A DNA stretch of 64,000 nt from Nitrincola iocasae (GTDB taxonomy: Bacteria; Pseudomonadota; Gammaproteobacteria; Pseudomonadales; Balneatricaceae). Under the pieces are notes generated by a model that had not been told where the DNA came from, did not search any database, and saw nothing but the letters and a program-made list of their open reading frames with translations. The stretch spans positions 2,666,001 to 2,730,000 of the forward strand of contig NZ_CP044222.1 in assembly GCF_008727795.1 (NCBI RefSeq). The letters are read 5' to 3'. Shown here piece by piece: positions 15,677-24,753 of the stretch (within the stretch, counting starts at the first letter, position 1; each line of letters starts with the position of its first letter). Made by a program: the position numbers and the translations under genes.

Positions 15677-17419
15677 TCAGTCAGTCAATACTAACTGCTG
15701 TTTGGCTACTTGCAGGCGAGCGTAGGCGTCCAGCAGCTTATGATGATAAATAAAGCCCTTCAAGGATTCATCATGGGTGCCAAAGTCATCAAACAGGCCA
15801 TCGCCTGTCAGGAAACCCTGCACCATTCTGATCATTTCCGTCCCATAGATGCGCTCAAACACAGGTAAGAAATCGACCAGATCACGCGACTCATCCAACT
15901 CGATAGACAACAACTGATGCAGGCAACGATAAGTAGTCAGCGCCCTGGACGGAATATGGGCAAACCCGAGCACCCACTCACATAACTCCAACCCTAACTG
16001 ACGATCACCCGAAGCCAGCGCCAGACGCATTTTCAGTTCGCCAATACGTAACCAGGACCAAACAGTGCCTGCATCAGGGACCACGCCGATCAAGTCAGCC
16101 ACCAGTTGCTCTTCATTGAATGCCGCATCTTCCAGGGCATCCAGCAGATCAGCAAAGCCCTCAGCATCCAGATCACTCAGTGCCAGCAACGCGGGTCGCA
16201 GTGGAGCCGCCGCATTGTTATTACGCCAGATCAACTCATCCACCGGATAAATCTCAGACATACCGGGAACTACAATCCGACAGGTATACACCCCCAGATG
16301 TTCGTAATCGGCAATATAAATATCCATATCGACCCGATGAATACGGAAGCACAACTCGTCAAACTCAGCCTGGGTATCCCCTTCTATATTCCAGGGGGTG
16401 TAGGGGTAGTCGGTAGTAGCCGACAACATATCCCAGGCAAATACACCGCTGGAGTCAATAAAATGGGTTTCCAGATTATGCGGATCAGCGGCCTCTTCAA
16501 TATCCAGTGTAGGGATAGGAAAATCAATTAACTGCTCCAGTTCACGTCCCTGCAACAAATCAAGCACAGCACGTTCCAGTGCCACCGCAAATTTCGGGTG
16601 CGCACCGAATGCAGCATAACAGCCGCCATCAACAGGATTGATCAGGGTGATGTTCACCAACGGAAACTTGCCTCCTAAGGATGCATCGCGCACCTCGACA
16701 ACAAAACCCTTGCTGCGCAGAGTCCGCAGAGCGCCTTTTACTTTGGGATGCTTGGCAATTTCAGATTCGGGAATCAATGGCAGACTGATACCGGAGGAGA
16801 TAATGGTATTTTTAATATGCCGTACAAAAATTTCTGACAGCGCCTGCACCCGTGCTTCCCAAATACTATTCCCTGCCGCCATACCATTGCTGACATAAAG
16901 ATTGCCTAGAATATTGACTGGAAACCACACCGTCTCACGTGTGCTCTGTTTGACAAAGGGTAATGCACAGATACCTCGAGCCTCATTACCGGAGTTAATA
17001 TCGATCAGTGCTTCCGGGTGAATTTCATTATTCAAGTCGTAATGGTTGCGAGCTCCTTCATCAAGCAAACCTTCAGGCCACTCGGCGCTTTTGACTGGAA
17101 ACCAGCGCTCATAGGGAAAATGCACAAAATCACCCGAAGCAATTTTTGAACCCAGAAAGTAGTCAGCAAAAAAATAGTTGCAGCTCAACCGTTCAAAAAA
17201 CTCACCCAAAGCACTCGCCAGCGCGGCCTCACGTGAAGTGCCCTTACCATTGGCAAACAGCAGTGGGCAGTGTTTTTCATGGATGTATACAGACCAGACA
17301 TGGGGTACCGGATTCAGCCACCGTGTTTCCTCTATCTCGAACCCCAGCGCCTGTAAACCAGCGCTCATCCGCTCTATAGATTCTTCCAGCGGCGCATCTT
17401 TTCCCAGAATCTGCGTCAT
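15677..17419 (-). CDS. ycaO: YcaO family protein, ribosomal S12 methylthiotransferase accessory factor
   Basis: A full-length (580 aa) orthologue of E. coli YcaO, matching along its length from memory (LNPVPHVWSV, NGKGTSREAALASALGEFFERLS, GNLYVSNGMAAGN, NLETHFIDSSG, ADYEHLGVYTCRIVVPGMSEIYP). It contains the ATP-binding YcaO fold and a C-terminal helical region. The E. coli protein assists RimO in beta-methylthiolation of ribosomal protein S12. YcaO enzymes elsewhere make azolines in peptides, but no precursor peptide or radical SAM partner is next to this gene. It appears to stand alone. Confidence 0.95.
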   Translation of the reverse strand: MTQILGKDAPLEESIERMSAGLQALGFEIEETRWLNPVPHVWSVYIHEKHCPLLFANGKGTSREAALASALGEFFERLSCNYFFADYFLGSKIASGDFVHFPYERWFPVKSAEWPEGLLDEGARNHYDLNNEIHPEALIDINSGNEARGICALPFVKQSTRETVWFPVNILGNLYVSNGMAAGNSIWEARVQALSEIFVRHIKNTIISSGISLPLIPESEIAKHPKVKGALRTLRSKGFVVEVRDASLGGKFPLVNITLINPVDGGCYAAFGAHPKFAVALERAVLDLLQGRELEQLIDFPIPTLDIEEAADPHNLETHFIDSSGVFAWDMLSATTDYPYTPWNIEGDTQAEFDELCFRIHRVDMDIYIADYEHLGVYTCRIVVPGMSEIYPVDELIWRNNNAAAPLRPALLALSDLDAEGFADLLDALEDAAFNEEQLVADLIGVVPDAGTVWSWLRIGELKMRLALASGDRQLGLELCEWVLGFAHIPSRALTTYRCLHQLLSIELDESRDLVDFLPVFERIYGTEMIRMVQGFLTGDGLFDDFGTHDESLKGFIYHHKLLDAYARLQVAKQQLVLTD

Positions 17420-17551
17420 TCATACTCTCCCAAGGGTAAAACCAGACTGTATCGCCAGATAAACCAACGACCAGTGCATCTTATTGATTGATCAAAGATT
17501 ATACTGCAACGTCCTCGAACTAAAAAATTTATATTTTTTTCGCTTACTGTG

Positions 17552-17580
17552 TTGACGACACCCTCTCCGATCATTAATAT
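17552..17580 (+). promoter_or_regulatory. Sigma-70 promoter of the tRNA operon
   Basis: TTGACG (17552-17557), 17-base spacer, TAATAT (17575-17580), followed by the GC-rich stretch ACGCGGCC, a discriminator typical of stringently controlled stable-RNA promoters. It lies about 20 bases before tRNA-Asn, downstream of an AT-rich tract that could act as an UP element. Confidence 0.8.
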
Positions 17581-17601
17581 ACGCGGCCTGTGTTGAGCGA
17601 T

Positions 17602-17677
17602 TCCCTGATAGCTCAGTTGGTAGAGCAGTAGACTGTTAATCTATTGGTCGCTGGTTCGAGTCCAGCTCGGGGAGCCA
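17602..17677 (+). tRNA. tRNA-Asn (anticodon GTT)
   Basis: A complete cloverleaf of 76 bases with encoded CCA. The acceptor TCCCTGA pairs with TCGGGGA, the anticodon loop CTGTTAA holds GTT, and the T loop is GGTTCGAGTCC. First gene of a two-tRNA unit. Confidence 0.95.
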
Positions 17678-17689
17678 AAACATAATTGT

Positions 17690-17766
<77 letters not shown>

Positions 17767-17833
17767 CTTTCCTTTCTCAAGACTTCCAAAAACATCCTGC
17801 ATCCCTTGTAAATAGTGACTTTAGAGCTTAGCC

Positions 17834-17861
17834 TTATTCCTATAAGTTTATTCCTATAAGT
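17834..17861 (+). repeat. 14-base perfect tandem repeat
   Basis: TTATTCCTATAAGT occurs twice head to tail in the gap between tRNA-Pro and the peroxiredoxin gene. Each copy contains a TATAAG that could serve as a -10 element. No function is established. Confidence 0.55.
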
Positions 17862-17916
17862 TCTCGATCAATTCAACTTTAATACCTTTATCAGATATAT
17901 ACTAATTAGCTGAAGA

Positions 17917-17959
17917 GACTCTGTTCCAGAGTAGGCTAAGCTCTAGCACTGGAAGAGTC
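17917..17959 (+). promoter_or_regulatory. Stem-loop in the peroxiredoxin leader
   Basis: GACTC-TG-TTCCAG (17917-17929) pairs with CTGGAA-GAGTC (17949-17959), leaving a two-base bulge and a loop of about 19 bases, roughly 45 bases before the start codon. It may be an mRNA leader structure; evidence is only the pairing. Confidence 0.35.
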
Positions 17960-18005
17960 CAAGTTGCATTACGGAATAAGCAAAACAACCTAGAGGAGCT
18001 ACTCC

Positions 18006-18659
18006 ATGGCAATTCGTATCAATGAAACCGTCCCCAATCTTCACCTGGTTACAGATCAGGGCAATTTTGACCTACATGACTGGATCGGTGATAGCTGGAC
18101 GATTTTGTTTAGTCATCCAAAAGATTTCACTCCCGTTTGCACCACGGAATTCGGTGCCGTTGCTCAGTTAGCCGATGAGTGGGCAAAACGTAGCACCAAG
18201 GTCATTGGCTTATCTGTTGATGGTGTTGAAGAGCACAAACAGTGGAAGAACGATATTGAAACTTATTCGGGCGCCCAGGCAAGCTTCCCTATTATTGCTG
18301 ATGATGACCTGGCCGTTTCAAAAGCGCTGGATATGCTGCCTGCTGACGCCTACCTGCCAGATGGTCGCACCGCCGCAGACTCCGCAAGTGTTCGCGTGGT
18401 GTTCATCATTAGCCCAGACAAAAAGCTGCAATTGTCGATGACTTATCCTATGTCTGTCGGCCGAAATTTTGCAGAAATTTTGCGGGCACTGGATGCGCTA
18501 CAAACAACCTATGGTGCACCCCTAGCAACTCCAGCAAACTGGATTCAGGGTCAGGACGTAATCGTTGCGCTGTCTTTAAATGACGAACAAGCCAAAGACA
18601 AATTTGGTGAAATGGATGTAAAACTGCCCTACTTGCGTACGGTCAAAAATCCTACGTAG
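18006..18659 (+). CDS. 1-Cys peroxiredoxin (Prx6 type)
   Basis: A 217-residue thiol peroxidase of the Prx6 group. The active-site segment is FSHPKDFTPVCTTE with peroxidatic Cys45, Thr42 and the supporting Arg/Trp region further on. The long C-terminal arm typical of 1-Cys Prx is present, and there is no resolving Cys. It detoxifies hydrogen peroxide and alkyl hydroperoxides in the cytoplasm. GAGGAG lies nine bases before the ATG. It is likely monocistronic, with a structured leader, and converges with a lipoprotein gene across a REP cluster. Confidence 0.95.
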   Translation: MAIRINETVPNLHLVTDQGNFDLHDWIGDSWTILFSHPKDFTPVCTTEFGAVAQLADEWAKRSTKVIGLSVDGVEEHKQWKNDIETYSGAQASFPIIADDDLAVSKALDMLPADAYLPDGRTAADSASVRVVFIISPDKKLQLSMTYPMSVGRNFAEILRALDALQTTYGAPLATPANWIQGQDVIVALSLNDEQAKDKFGEMDVKLPYLRTVKNPT

Positions 18660-18671
18660 GATCTCGCTCTG

Positions 18672-18797
18672 TGTAGGAGCTCACTCTGTGAGCGATGCCT
18701 TTCGCCCGGGGACCGGGCTCCTACAATCGAACCCTTTCGCCCGGAGGACCGAGCGAATGCTGCCCGCTGAATTGTAGGAGCTCGGTCTCCGAGCGAA
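18672..18797. repeat. REP cluster A (about four GTAGGAGC hairpins)
   Basis: Four palindromic units between convergent genes. One type is TGTAGGAGC + hairpin + GCGAA (18672 and 18773). The other is its inverse, TTCGCCCGG-GGA-CCGGGC + TCCTACA (18701-18725). One unit near 18734 is degenerate or chimeric. This matches the REP/BIME organisation of gammaproteobacteria. Confidence 0.85.
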
Positions 18798-18811
18798 TGC
18801 TGGCTCAGCTA

Positions 18812-19630
18812 TTAATATAAGCTTGTTGGCAAAGGAATCCAGCAGCAACTATGATCTGCTGAATCAAGAAGGCGTAGGTTTTTATTATTAGCACCCCTGA
18901 AGCCCACAGGCCATCGCTGAGCCAGTTCCAACGGTATTACTCGGTCTAGTCCACCGACATAATGGGTTTGCGGAAGGTCCGCGAGCGACGCGGCAACATC
19001 CGCAGGATTCAGCGATGCTCTTAAGGGAGCTACTCGATGGAGTGCTGTCCAGGCACGATGATCAAGGTTGCCTGCCACTGTGACTAAATGCACAACATCC
19101 GTGCGTCGAGCCGCCACCAGTGCAGCGATCGCACCACCACCCGAATAGCCGACCAGGACCAGCTCACTGGCATTAAAGTGCTGTTTAAGTGTATCGATGG
19201 CGATGTTAGTAGCCTCAATCACTTCTGTCGCAAAGCGCGCTTCGGTCCAGTAACGCGAGTTGCAACCTTCCTTCTCGGCATTGATATATTGACACGGGCG
19301 CGCCAGATAAACCGCATTACCACTCTCTTGCGCCAGAGCTAACCGCAAGGCCAGCGGATCTCTGGGCGTCGGATCAGAGGAAGGCTGGCTTTTACTTACC
19401 CATGCAAAACCATCACCTTCCAGGTATAGAGTCAACAAGGCTTCATCAGCGCTAACCTTAGACAGGTACGCCATAAGATCGAAATCGCCCGCTGGAAGGC
19501 GTAAAGCCTGCCAACCATGCGCTGATGCCAGTTCATCAGCATGGGTTTGGCGCTCCTGAACACTTGGGATACCGGAGCAGGCTACAAGAACAAGAGACAA
19601 AAATATGGTAACAACTAACCGACATATCAT
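18812..19630 (-). CDS. Alpha/beta hydrolase-fold lipoprotein
   Basis: A 272-residue lipoprotein: a signal peptide ends in the lipobox LVAC-Ser at residues 15-19. The mature part has an alpha/beta hydrolase fold with nucleophile motif GYSGGG, candidate acid in GGLDRVIP and candidate His in SADHSCCW near the C terminus. Substrate is unknown; esterase-like activity is expected. It converges on the peroxiredoxin gene across REP cluster A. The double Cys after the His (CCW) is unusual and may stabilise the C-terminal end. Confidence 0.78.
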   Translation of the reverse strand: MICRLVVTIFLSLVLVACSGIPSVQERQTHADELASAHGWQALRLPAGDFDLMAYLSKVSADEALLTLYLEGDGFAWVSKSQPSSDPTPRDPLALRLALAQESGNAVYLARPCQYINAEKEGCNSRYWTEARFATEVIEATNIAIDTLKQHFNASELVLVGYSGGGAIAALVAARRTDVVHLVTVAGNLDHRAWTALHRVAPLRASLNPADVAASLADLPQTHYVGGLDRVIPLELAQRWPVGFRGANNKNLRLLDSADHSCCWIPLPTSLY

Positions 19631-19673
19631 GTGAACTTATCTCAGCTGTCTAAGAATGAATAATACCAGCCTT

Positions 19674-19791
19674 TTCGCCCGGGGACCGGGCTCCCACAGA
19701 CCAGACTCTCACACCCCGCCTGTAGGAGCTTCTGTAGGAGTTCGCTCCGCGAACGAAAGGGGGTTATTCGCTCGCGGAGCGAGCTCCTACA
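19674..19791. repeat. REP cluster B
   Basis: Three to four units between the lipoprotein start and the end of the first autotransporter. It begins with TTCGCCCGG-GGA-CCGGGC, then a unit interrupted by a second TGTAGGAG start (19731 and 19743 region), then TTCGCTCGCGGAGCGAGC + TCCTACA ending at 19791. The nested start suggests one REP inserted in another or a local duplication. Confidence 0.8.
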
Positions 19792-19819
19792 AAAAACCAA
19801 TAAGAAAACCAATAAGAAA

Positions 19820-22369
19820 TCAGAATGCCCAACGCAATTTTATGCTGGCGGTCTGATTCAGAAAGTCCTGACGATATTCAGCATCATAACGTGCGGAGAT
19901 CTCCATGCCTCCCGCTGTATGGGTTGCCAGGCCCAGCCCACCTCGTGCTAGCCAGGGGCTGGGGTCCATGCCTTTTGTGGTGAAGGCAGCGCCCGGTGCA
20001 CCAGCGAAGCTTGAGGTTATGCTGGTTTGCTCATTCAATAGATCATACCCCAGCCCCAGGTTAGCCGAGAGCAAAACATCTTGCTTAAGCTCTTGAGTGA
20101 GCTTGCCATCCATAGCAAGGATCAATTCATCTGTAGTGCGACTAGTAACCTTCAGGTTAAGTGGCCCCGCTCCGGTCTCCGTATAGCCTTCATCACGGAT
20201 CCAGCTGTAATCAGCACGCACAGATGGCGTAAAAGTCGTGGTGTCACTCAACGTAATGTTACGTCCCACGCCTGCACCGGCGGTTGCCACCAGACTGTCA
20301 TAGCTGGAGGTTGCTCGCTCACCAAAAGACAGGAGATCACGCGTACCTTTGTTGCGGTTCTGACCGACACCCAGTTGGAAATTGATTTCAGTAGCCTCAT
20401 CCAGGGCATGACTGCCGTAGCCGATTAGCTGATAGACATCAACCTTGGCGCTGTTAGGAGCAAGGGTGGAATTACCATCGACGCTGGATCTGGCATAGGC
20501 GAACGACAGGCCCAAGCGCGTGGCATCAGAAACAGTGGTATCACCACCAAAAGCCAAACCGGCTGTATTGGACTTGTAACCCGAGACGCCCCTGCGGTCA
20601 TCCTGGTCGGCCCAGCTACCAAAGGGTTTCAGCCAGAACTTTTCATCACCATAGAAATGATCACCCGAGCTTAAACCACGGTTGGATTCGATGCGTGCCT
20701 GCACCACACGGTTCATACCCGTCAGAGCCGAGGTCGCGGCCACCTGCGAGCCGCCAACCAACAATGGCAAGGTTTGAGAGACCGCAGTATTGACCTGCTC
20801 GTCGGTTGTAAAAGGAACGAACAGCGTAGCAATAGGCCCGCTCGGGTCACTCACAAAAATACTATCGAGGGCACGGGCGGCCCCAAGCGCCACTGCATTA
20901 CCTTTGGCAACAACAATTTGCTCAGTCAATCCGTTACTGCTTTCCCCTTCACCTGCCGCAGCAGCAGACAGGGTGAGGTTGACCTGATTGTCCACTTTCT
21001 GGGCACCGAAGTTGAACAATGTGGAATTATCGGTAACAGTGAAAGTACCACCCGAGTCCAGGATCGTGGCACTGATAATACCCGCCATACCATTGTCCAC
21101 TGCCGTGATGAAACCGAAGCCTGGATTGGAGACATCGACATCGATCCGGGCATTACTTGGCAGCGCAGCGGTGCCATCGACCACCAACTTGCCATAGGTG
21201 GTGTCATCGGTGACACCGACTTTGAATACCCCGTCAGCCGTTTGCGTGTAATTGCCTCCCAGGATCAGGGTGTCGCCAGCAGCGACCGACAGCATACCGC
21301 CATCGACGATCATGGTGCCGGTGTAGTCATTCAAGTTACCGGTAAAGCGTGTAGTGCCAGCGAGCAAGCGAATGGCGCCTAAGCCGGTAATATTCGGTGC
21401 AAAGTTATATGCAGACTCGGTATGGTTAAATACCAAATTACCGGTACCAACACCGTAAACACTGCCGAAGGCCAGTGTCTCCGCATTTAAGGTACCAGCC
21501 GCTACCGCGGTATCACCTGCAGCAGCGCCAATATTGAGAGTACCGGTGGTTCCTCCAAAATAAGCGATGAAGGCACTGCTTGCTGAAACCACACCGCCAT
21601 TGCTAATGCTCAGGTTACCTATGCTATATATGCCCACATACAACTCACCGCTATTAGTCCAGCGGGAGCCCTCACCGTCCACCGTCACGCTGCCGGTACC
21701 GGTGCTGCCACTAAAACCAATGTAGCCGTTAGTATTAACCACCTCACCACCATCGCTGATAGCAAGACTGTCTGTCCCTGCATGGCCCACGAACAAATCC
21801 ACGCTATTAGTCCAGAGGGAGCCCATACCGCTCACCGTCACTGAGCCGCTGCTGCCAGAAAATTCGCGGCCAATGTAGCCGCGAGTACTAGCCACCACAC
21901 CACCATCGCTGATAGCCAGGCTACCGGTACTACCAGTACCCACTGACACAATACCGCTATTAGTCCAGCGGGAACCCGCCCCCTCCACCGTCACTGAGCT
22001 GTTGCCAATGGAGCCAAGGTAGCCGATGATGCCAGCACCATTAGTTACCGCACTGCCACCATTAATGGTCAGCGTACCAGTAGCATTAACACCAACTATT
22101 AGATTATTCCCGCCAAGATTCCAATCCCCTATAAGAGGATTGGGGGTCGGCGTATGATTAACATCCCCGGTTGTTTCCACATCTGCCCATACTGACCCCG
22201 TGCTGATAGCAAGCGCCAGTGCAGCTATAGCACCCGTTACACAGAGGCCGTGCGAGCGTATGCTATCGGGTAGCGATACGGAGCTTTTGCCGCGTGCAGA
22301 GGTGAGTTCACTCACAGCCATCCAGACCTGGTGGCTGACATTCCAGATAACGTTATAAACTTGATTCAC
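19820..22369 (-). CDS. Autotransporter adhesin (type Va) with T5SS/PEP-CTERM-type repeats
   Basis: An 849-residue classical autotransporter. An extended signal peptide region (residues about 1-60, beginning Met-Asn-Gln-Val-Tyr) is followed by a passenger with 51-residue repeats (about 80-260) of the form GSVTV-GxGSxWTNS-xLxVG-GxLxISxGG, and a C-terminal 12-strand barrel (about 570-849) ending in the terminal Phe needed for BAM recognition. The start codon is GTG with AAGG eight bases upstream. It is expected to be surface-anchored or released; the ligand is unknown. No cysteine is evident in the passenger. It lies downstream of the internally deleted DsbA-like gene, mirroring the layout at 25983-31624. 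Confidence 0.9.
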   Translation of the reverse strand: MNQVYNVIWNVSHQVWMAVSELTSARGKSSVSLPDSIRSHGLCVTGAIAALALAISTGSVWADVETTGDVNHTPTPNPLIGDWNLGGNNLIVGVNATGTLTINGGSAVTNGAGIIGYLGSIGNSSVTVEGAGSRWTNSGIVSVGTGSTGSLAISDGGVVASTRGYIGREFSGSSGSVTVSGMGSLWTNSVDLFVGHAGTDSLAISDGGEVVNTNGYIGFSGSTGTGSVTVDGEGSRWTNSGELYVGIYSIGNLSISNGGVVSASSAFIAYFGGTTGTLNIGAAAGDTAVAAGTLNAETLAFGSVYGVGTGNLVFNHTESAYNFAPNITGLGAIRLLAGTTRFTGNLNDYTGTMIVDGGMLSVAAGDTLILGGNYTQTADGVFKVGVTDDTTYGKLVVDGTAALPSNARIDVDVSNPGFGFITAVDNGMAGIISATILDSGGTFTVTDNSTLFNFGAQKVDNQVNLTLSAAAAGEGESSNGLTEQIVVAKGNAVALGAARALDSIFVSDPSGPIATLFVPFTTDEQVNTAVSQTLPLLVGGSQVAATSALTGMNRVVQARIESNRGLSSGDHFYGDEKFWLKPFGSWADQDDRRGVSGYKSNTAGLAFGGDTTVSDATRLGLSFAYARSSVDGNSTLAPNSAKVDVYQLIGYGSHALDEATEINFQLGVGQNRNKGTRDLLSFGERATSSYDSLVATAGAGVGRNITLSDTTTFTPSVRADYSWIRDEGYTETGAGPLNLKVTSRTTDELILAMDGKLTQELKQDVLLSANLGLGYDLLNEQTSITSSFAGAPGAAFTTKGMDPSPWLARGGLGLATHTAGGMEISARYDAEYRQDFLNQTASIKLRWAF
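21651..22109 (-). repeat. 153-bp tandem repeats within the autotransporter passenger
   Basis: A shared segment (CTATTAGTCCAG...GGGA) recurs at 21651, 21804 and 21957, an exact 153-base (51-codon) period, encoding WTNS-containing beta-rich repeats. Partial copies extend on both sides. Confidence 0.8.
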
Positions 22370-22697
22370 TGCAGCAACCTTATTTGGAAATTTTTAGAGG
22401 AGGGCGTAGAGTTATTCCTGATCCTGTTAGCTTCAGTGACCGAAATAACAACTTAGAGTGGAGCCTTACCCAGAAGCAACTCAATCATGAGTTAACAATA
22501 GAGGCAGACTCGTCAAGGTTTGCTGAATCGTAACAACACAACTTCGAGATGGAATCTCATAGTAACTCAGATGACCGCCTAGCGCAGCATAGTTAAGATC
22601 AGTTACAGACTTTGTCTTTCAGGTTGACAGCTGATTTGATATTAATGCTGCAAAGGGTCAACATAATCAATGGTATAGAATCGACTGTCAGACTTCG
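22370..22697. other. Upstream region of the first autotransporter gene
   Basis: 328 bases between the deleted DsbA-like gene and the autotransporter on the same strand. No ORF or RNA gene was recognised. It presumably holds the autotransporter promoter. Its length is almost the same as the equivalent gap at 30660-30982 (323 bases), but no clear sequence identity is visible by eye. Confidence 0.5.
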
Positions 22698-23090
22698 TTA
22701 GTTGGAAACAATACTCCGCAAGCTCTTCACCAGCATCTCAGGCTCCTGTGCACCAGAAATCAAATACTGATCATTGATAACAAAAGCCGGAACAGAGCTT
22801 ATTCCCATCTGCTGCCAGCGGGCCTCCTCTTCACGCACGGTCTGCACATACTGATCCGATGCCAACATCTTCTGAGCCGCCTCGCCATCCAGGCCAATGC
22901 TTTCCACCCAATGAACCAACACAGCCGAATCACTGATCACCGCATCATAGTGAAAGTAGGCCTCAAACAGTGCTTTTTTCATCTCGGTTTGTTTGCCCTG
23001 CTCCGCGGCCCATTTCACCAGTCGGGCATAACCTATGGCACACCAGGGGCAGGCAATATCTGAAATAATATCGATTCTGACGGGTTGCAT
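22698..23090 (-). CDS. DsbA/FrnE-like oxidoreductase with internal in-frame deletion
   Basis: A 130-residue protein nearly identical in its ends to the 213-residue DsbA-family protein at 30983-31624, but missing 83 consecutive residues after GYARL. The active site CPWC (Cys14, Cys17) and the C-terminal cis-Pro region (SSVPAF) remain. The missing part covers a central strand of the thioredoxin fold and most of the helical insertion, so normal folding is unlikely. The reading frame is intact, and the ATG at 23090 with GGAG-type ribosome site is the same as in the full copy. It is probably a decaying paralogue, though a short functional product is possible. Confidence 0.8.
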   Translation of the reverse strand: MQPVRIDIISDIACPWCAIGYARLVKWAAEQGKQTEMKKALFEAYFHYDAVISDSAVLVHWVESIGLDGEAAQKMLASDQYVQTVREEEARWQQMGISSVPAFVINDQYLISGAQEPEMLVKSLRSIVSN

Positions 23091-23365
23091 AGAGCCCTCC
23101 TTAATGAAAAAACTTTCAGCAATGCCACAAAGAGGAATACTAACCCGAAAGGCAACGCTGGTTTTGATATTTTACGGATACAATAGTGAAGCGGATACCA
23201 GCGCTAATACTAAGCATAGATTATGCCGACATACCGCGAAAACATCCGTCGTTTCTGCTTCTTTAAGTGGCGTGGTCGCATAAGTTCTGCCATTCAGGTC
23301 CATTTAAACTGACTTGTGTCTGCAGTATTTATAGACCGCTCTAATAATCATAAAGGAGAAAAGCC

Positions 23366-24565
23366 ATGGCTATTTCTACCGGAAATCGCGGTGTCGTGTA
23401 TACAGGTCCTGGTAAGGTCGAAGTACACTCTATCGCCTTCCCTGAACTGTCCCTCGGTAAACGACAATGCCAACACGGCGTCATCCTCAAAGTGCTCACT
23501 ACTAATATCTGCGGTAGTGACCAGCATATGGTCCGGGGTCGGACTACGGCACCATCTGGCCTTGTTCTGGGCCATGAGATTACAGGTGAAATCATCGAGT
23601 GTGGCCGTGATGTTGAGTTTCTTAAAGTGGGTGATATTGTTTCTGTACCGTTTAACATTGCTTGTGGCCGTTGTCGCAACTGTAAAGAAGGTCGAACTGG
23701 CATCTGCTTAAACGTAAACCCTGCCCGCCCAGGTGCTGCCTATGGTTATGTGGATATGGGCGGATGGGTTGGTGGCCAGGCCGAATACGTTATGGTCCCT
23801 TATGCTGACTTCAACCTGCTCAAATTCCCGGATTCCGATCAGGCCCGCGACAAAATTCGTGATCTGACCCTGTTGTCAGATATTTTTCCGACAGGCTTCC
23901 ATGGCTGCGTAACGGCAGGCGTCGGGCCTGGATCGACTGTTTATATTGCGGGTGCTGGGCCTGTAGGACTGGCAGCAGCTGTTTCTGCACAGTTACTGGG
24001 TGCAGCCTGTGTCATCGTTGGCGATATGATTCCTGAACGCCTTGCTCAGGCCAAGAGCTTTGGCTGTGAAACTATCGACCTGCGCCAGGATGCCGAACTG
24101 CCTGCATTACTGGAACAGATACTCGGTGTACCTGAAGTCGATGCCGCGGTTGACTGTGTTGGCTTTGAGGCCCATTGTCATGGCAGTTGTCATCATGAAG
24201 AAAAGCCTGCAGCTGTTCTCAACTCCATGATGGACATAACCCGTGCTGGCGGACAAATCGGCATACCCGGCCTCTATGTAACTGAAGACCCTGGCGCGGT
24301 CGATGAGGCTTCCAAACAGGGCAGCTTGAGTATGCGCTTTGGCTTAGGTTGGGCGAAGTCACACTCCTTCCATACGGGCCAATGTCCGGTGATGAAATAT
24401 CATCGTCAGTTGATGCAGGCTATCTTGTTCGAGAAGGTTCAGATCGCCAAAGCCGTTAACGTGCAAGTGATTTCACTGGATGAGGCCCCCAAAGGCTATG
24501 CCGACTTTGATGGTGGGGCGGCGAAGAAGTTTGTTATAGACCCACACGCCGAGTTTGCGGCTTAA
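23366..24565 (+). CDS. fdhA: Glutathione-independent formaldehyde dehydrogenase
   Basis: A 399-residue zinc-dependent medium-chain dehydrogenase, the same length as the Pseudomonas putida enzyme and matching it along the chain from memory. Catalytic zinc ligands lie in NICGSDQHMVRG and GHEITGE, structural zinc cysteines in CGRCRNC...GICL, and the NAD motif is GAGPVGLAAA. It oxidises formaldehyde to formate with tightly held NAD. AAGGAGAAAAGCC precedes the ATG. Formaldehyde arises in betaine/sarcosine demethylation, which fits the betaine-type M19 gene at the left edge. It converges with an AraC gene that may control it. Confidence 0.95.
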   Translation: MAISTGNRGVVYTGPGKVEVHSIAFPELSLGKRQCQHGVILKVLTTNICGSDQHMVRGRTTAPSGLVLGHEITGEIIECGRDVEFLKVGDIVSVPFNIACGRCRNCKEGRTGICLNVNPARPGAAYGYVDMGGWVGGQAEYVMVPYADFNLLKFPDSDQARDKIRDLTLLSDIFPTGFHGCVTAGVGPGSTVYIAGAGPVGLAAAVSAQLLGAACVIVGDMIPERLAQAKSFGCETIDLRQDAELPALLEQILGVPEVDAAVDCVGFEAHCHGSCHHEEKPAAVLNSMMDITRAGGQIGIPGLYVTEDPGAVDEASKQGSLSMRFGLGWAKSHSFHTGQCPVMKYHRQLMQAILFEKVQIAKAVNVQVISLDEAPKGYADFDGGAAKKFVIDPHAEFAA

Positions 24566-24576
24566 AAGATCAACCT

Positions 24577-24734
24577 TTTCGCCCGGGGACCGGGCTCCTA
24601 CAGCATACTGTGGGAGCTCGCTCTGCGAGCGAACCCTTCGCCCGGAGACCGGGCTCCTACAACAACCCGCGCTTGCTTTCGCCCGGGGACCGGGCTCCTA
24701 CAACATACTGTGGGAGCTCGCTCTGCGAGCGAAC
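24577..24734. repeat. REP cluster C with a 100-bp direct duplication
   Basis: Five REP hairpins between convergent genes. A composite of about 57 bases (type TTTCGCCCGG... + TGGGAGCTCGCTC... ending GCGAAC) occurs at 24577 and again at 24677, exactly 100 bases apart with one or two differences; a further inverse unit lies between them (about 24637-24661). Confidence 0.88.
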
Positions 24735-24753
24735 TCTTTCTCGTGAAACGGGA

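Noticed and set aside
15677..17419. YcaO-based natural product (azole peptide) cluster
   Set aside because: The protein matches E. coli YcaO along its whole length, and no precursor peptide, protease or exporter gene adjoins it.
22624..22645. TTGACA with nearby TATTAA as a plus-strand promoter
   Set aside because: The spacing is about ten bases, far too short for a sigma-70 promoter, and no plus-strand gene follows.
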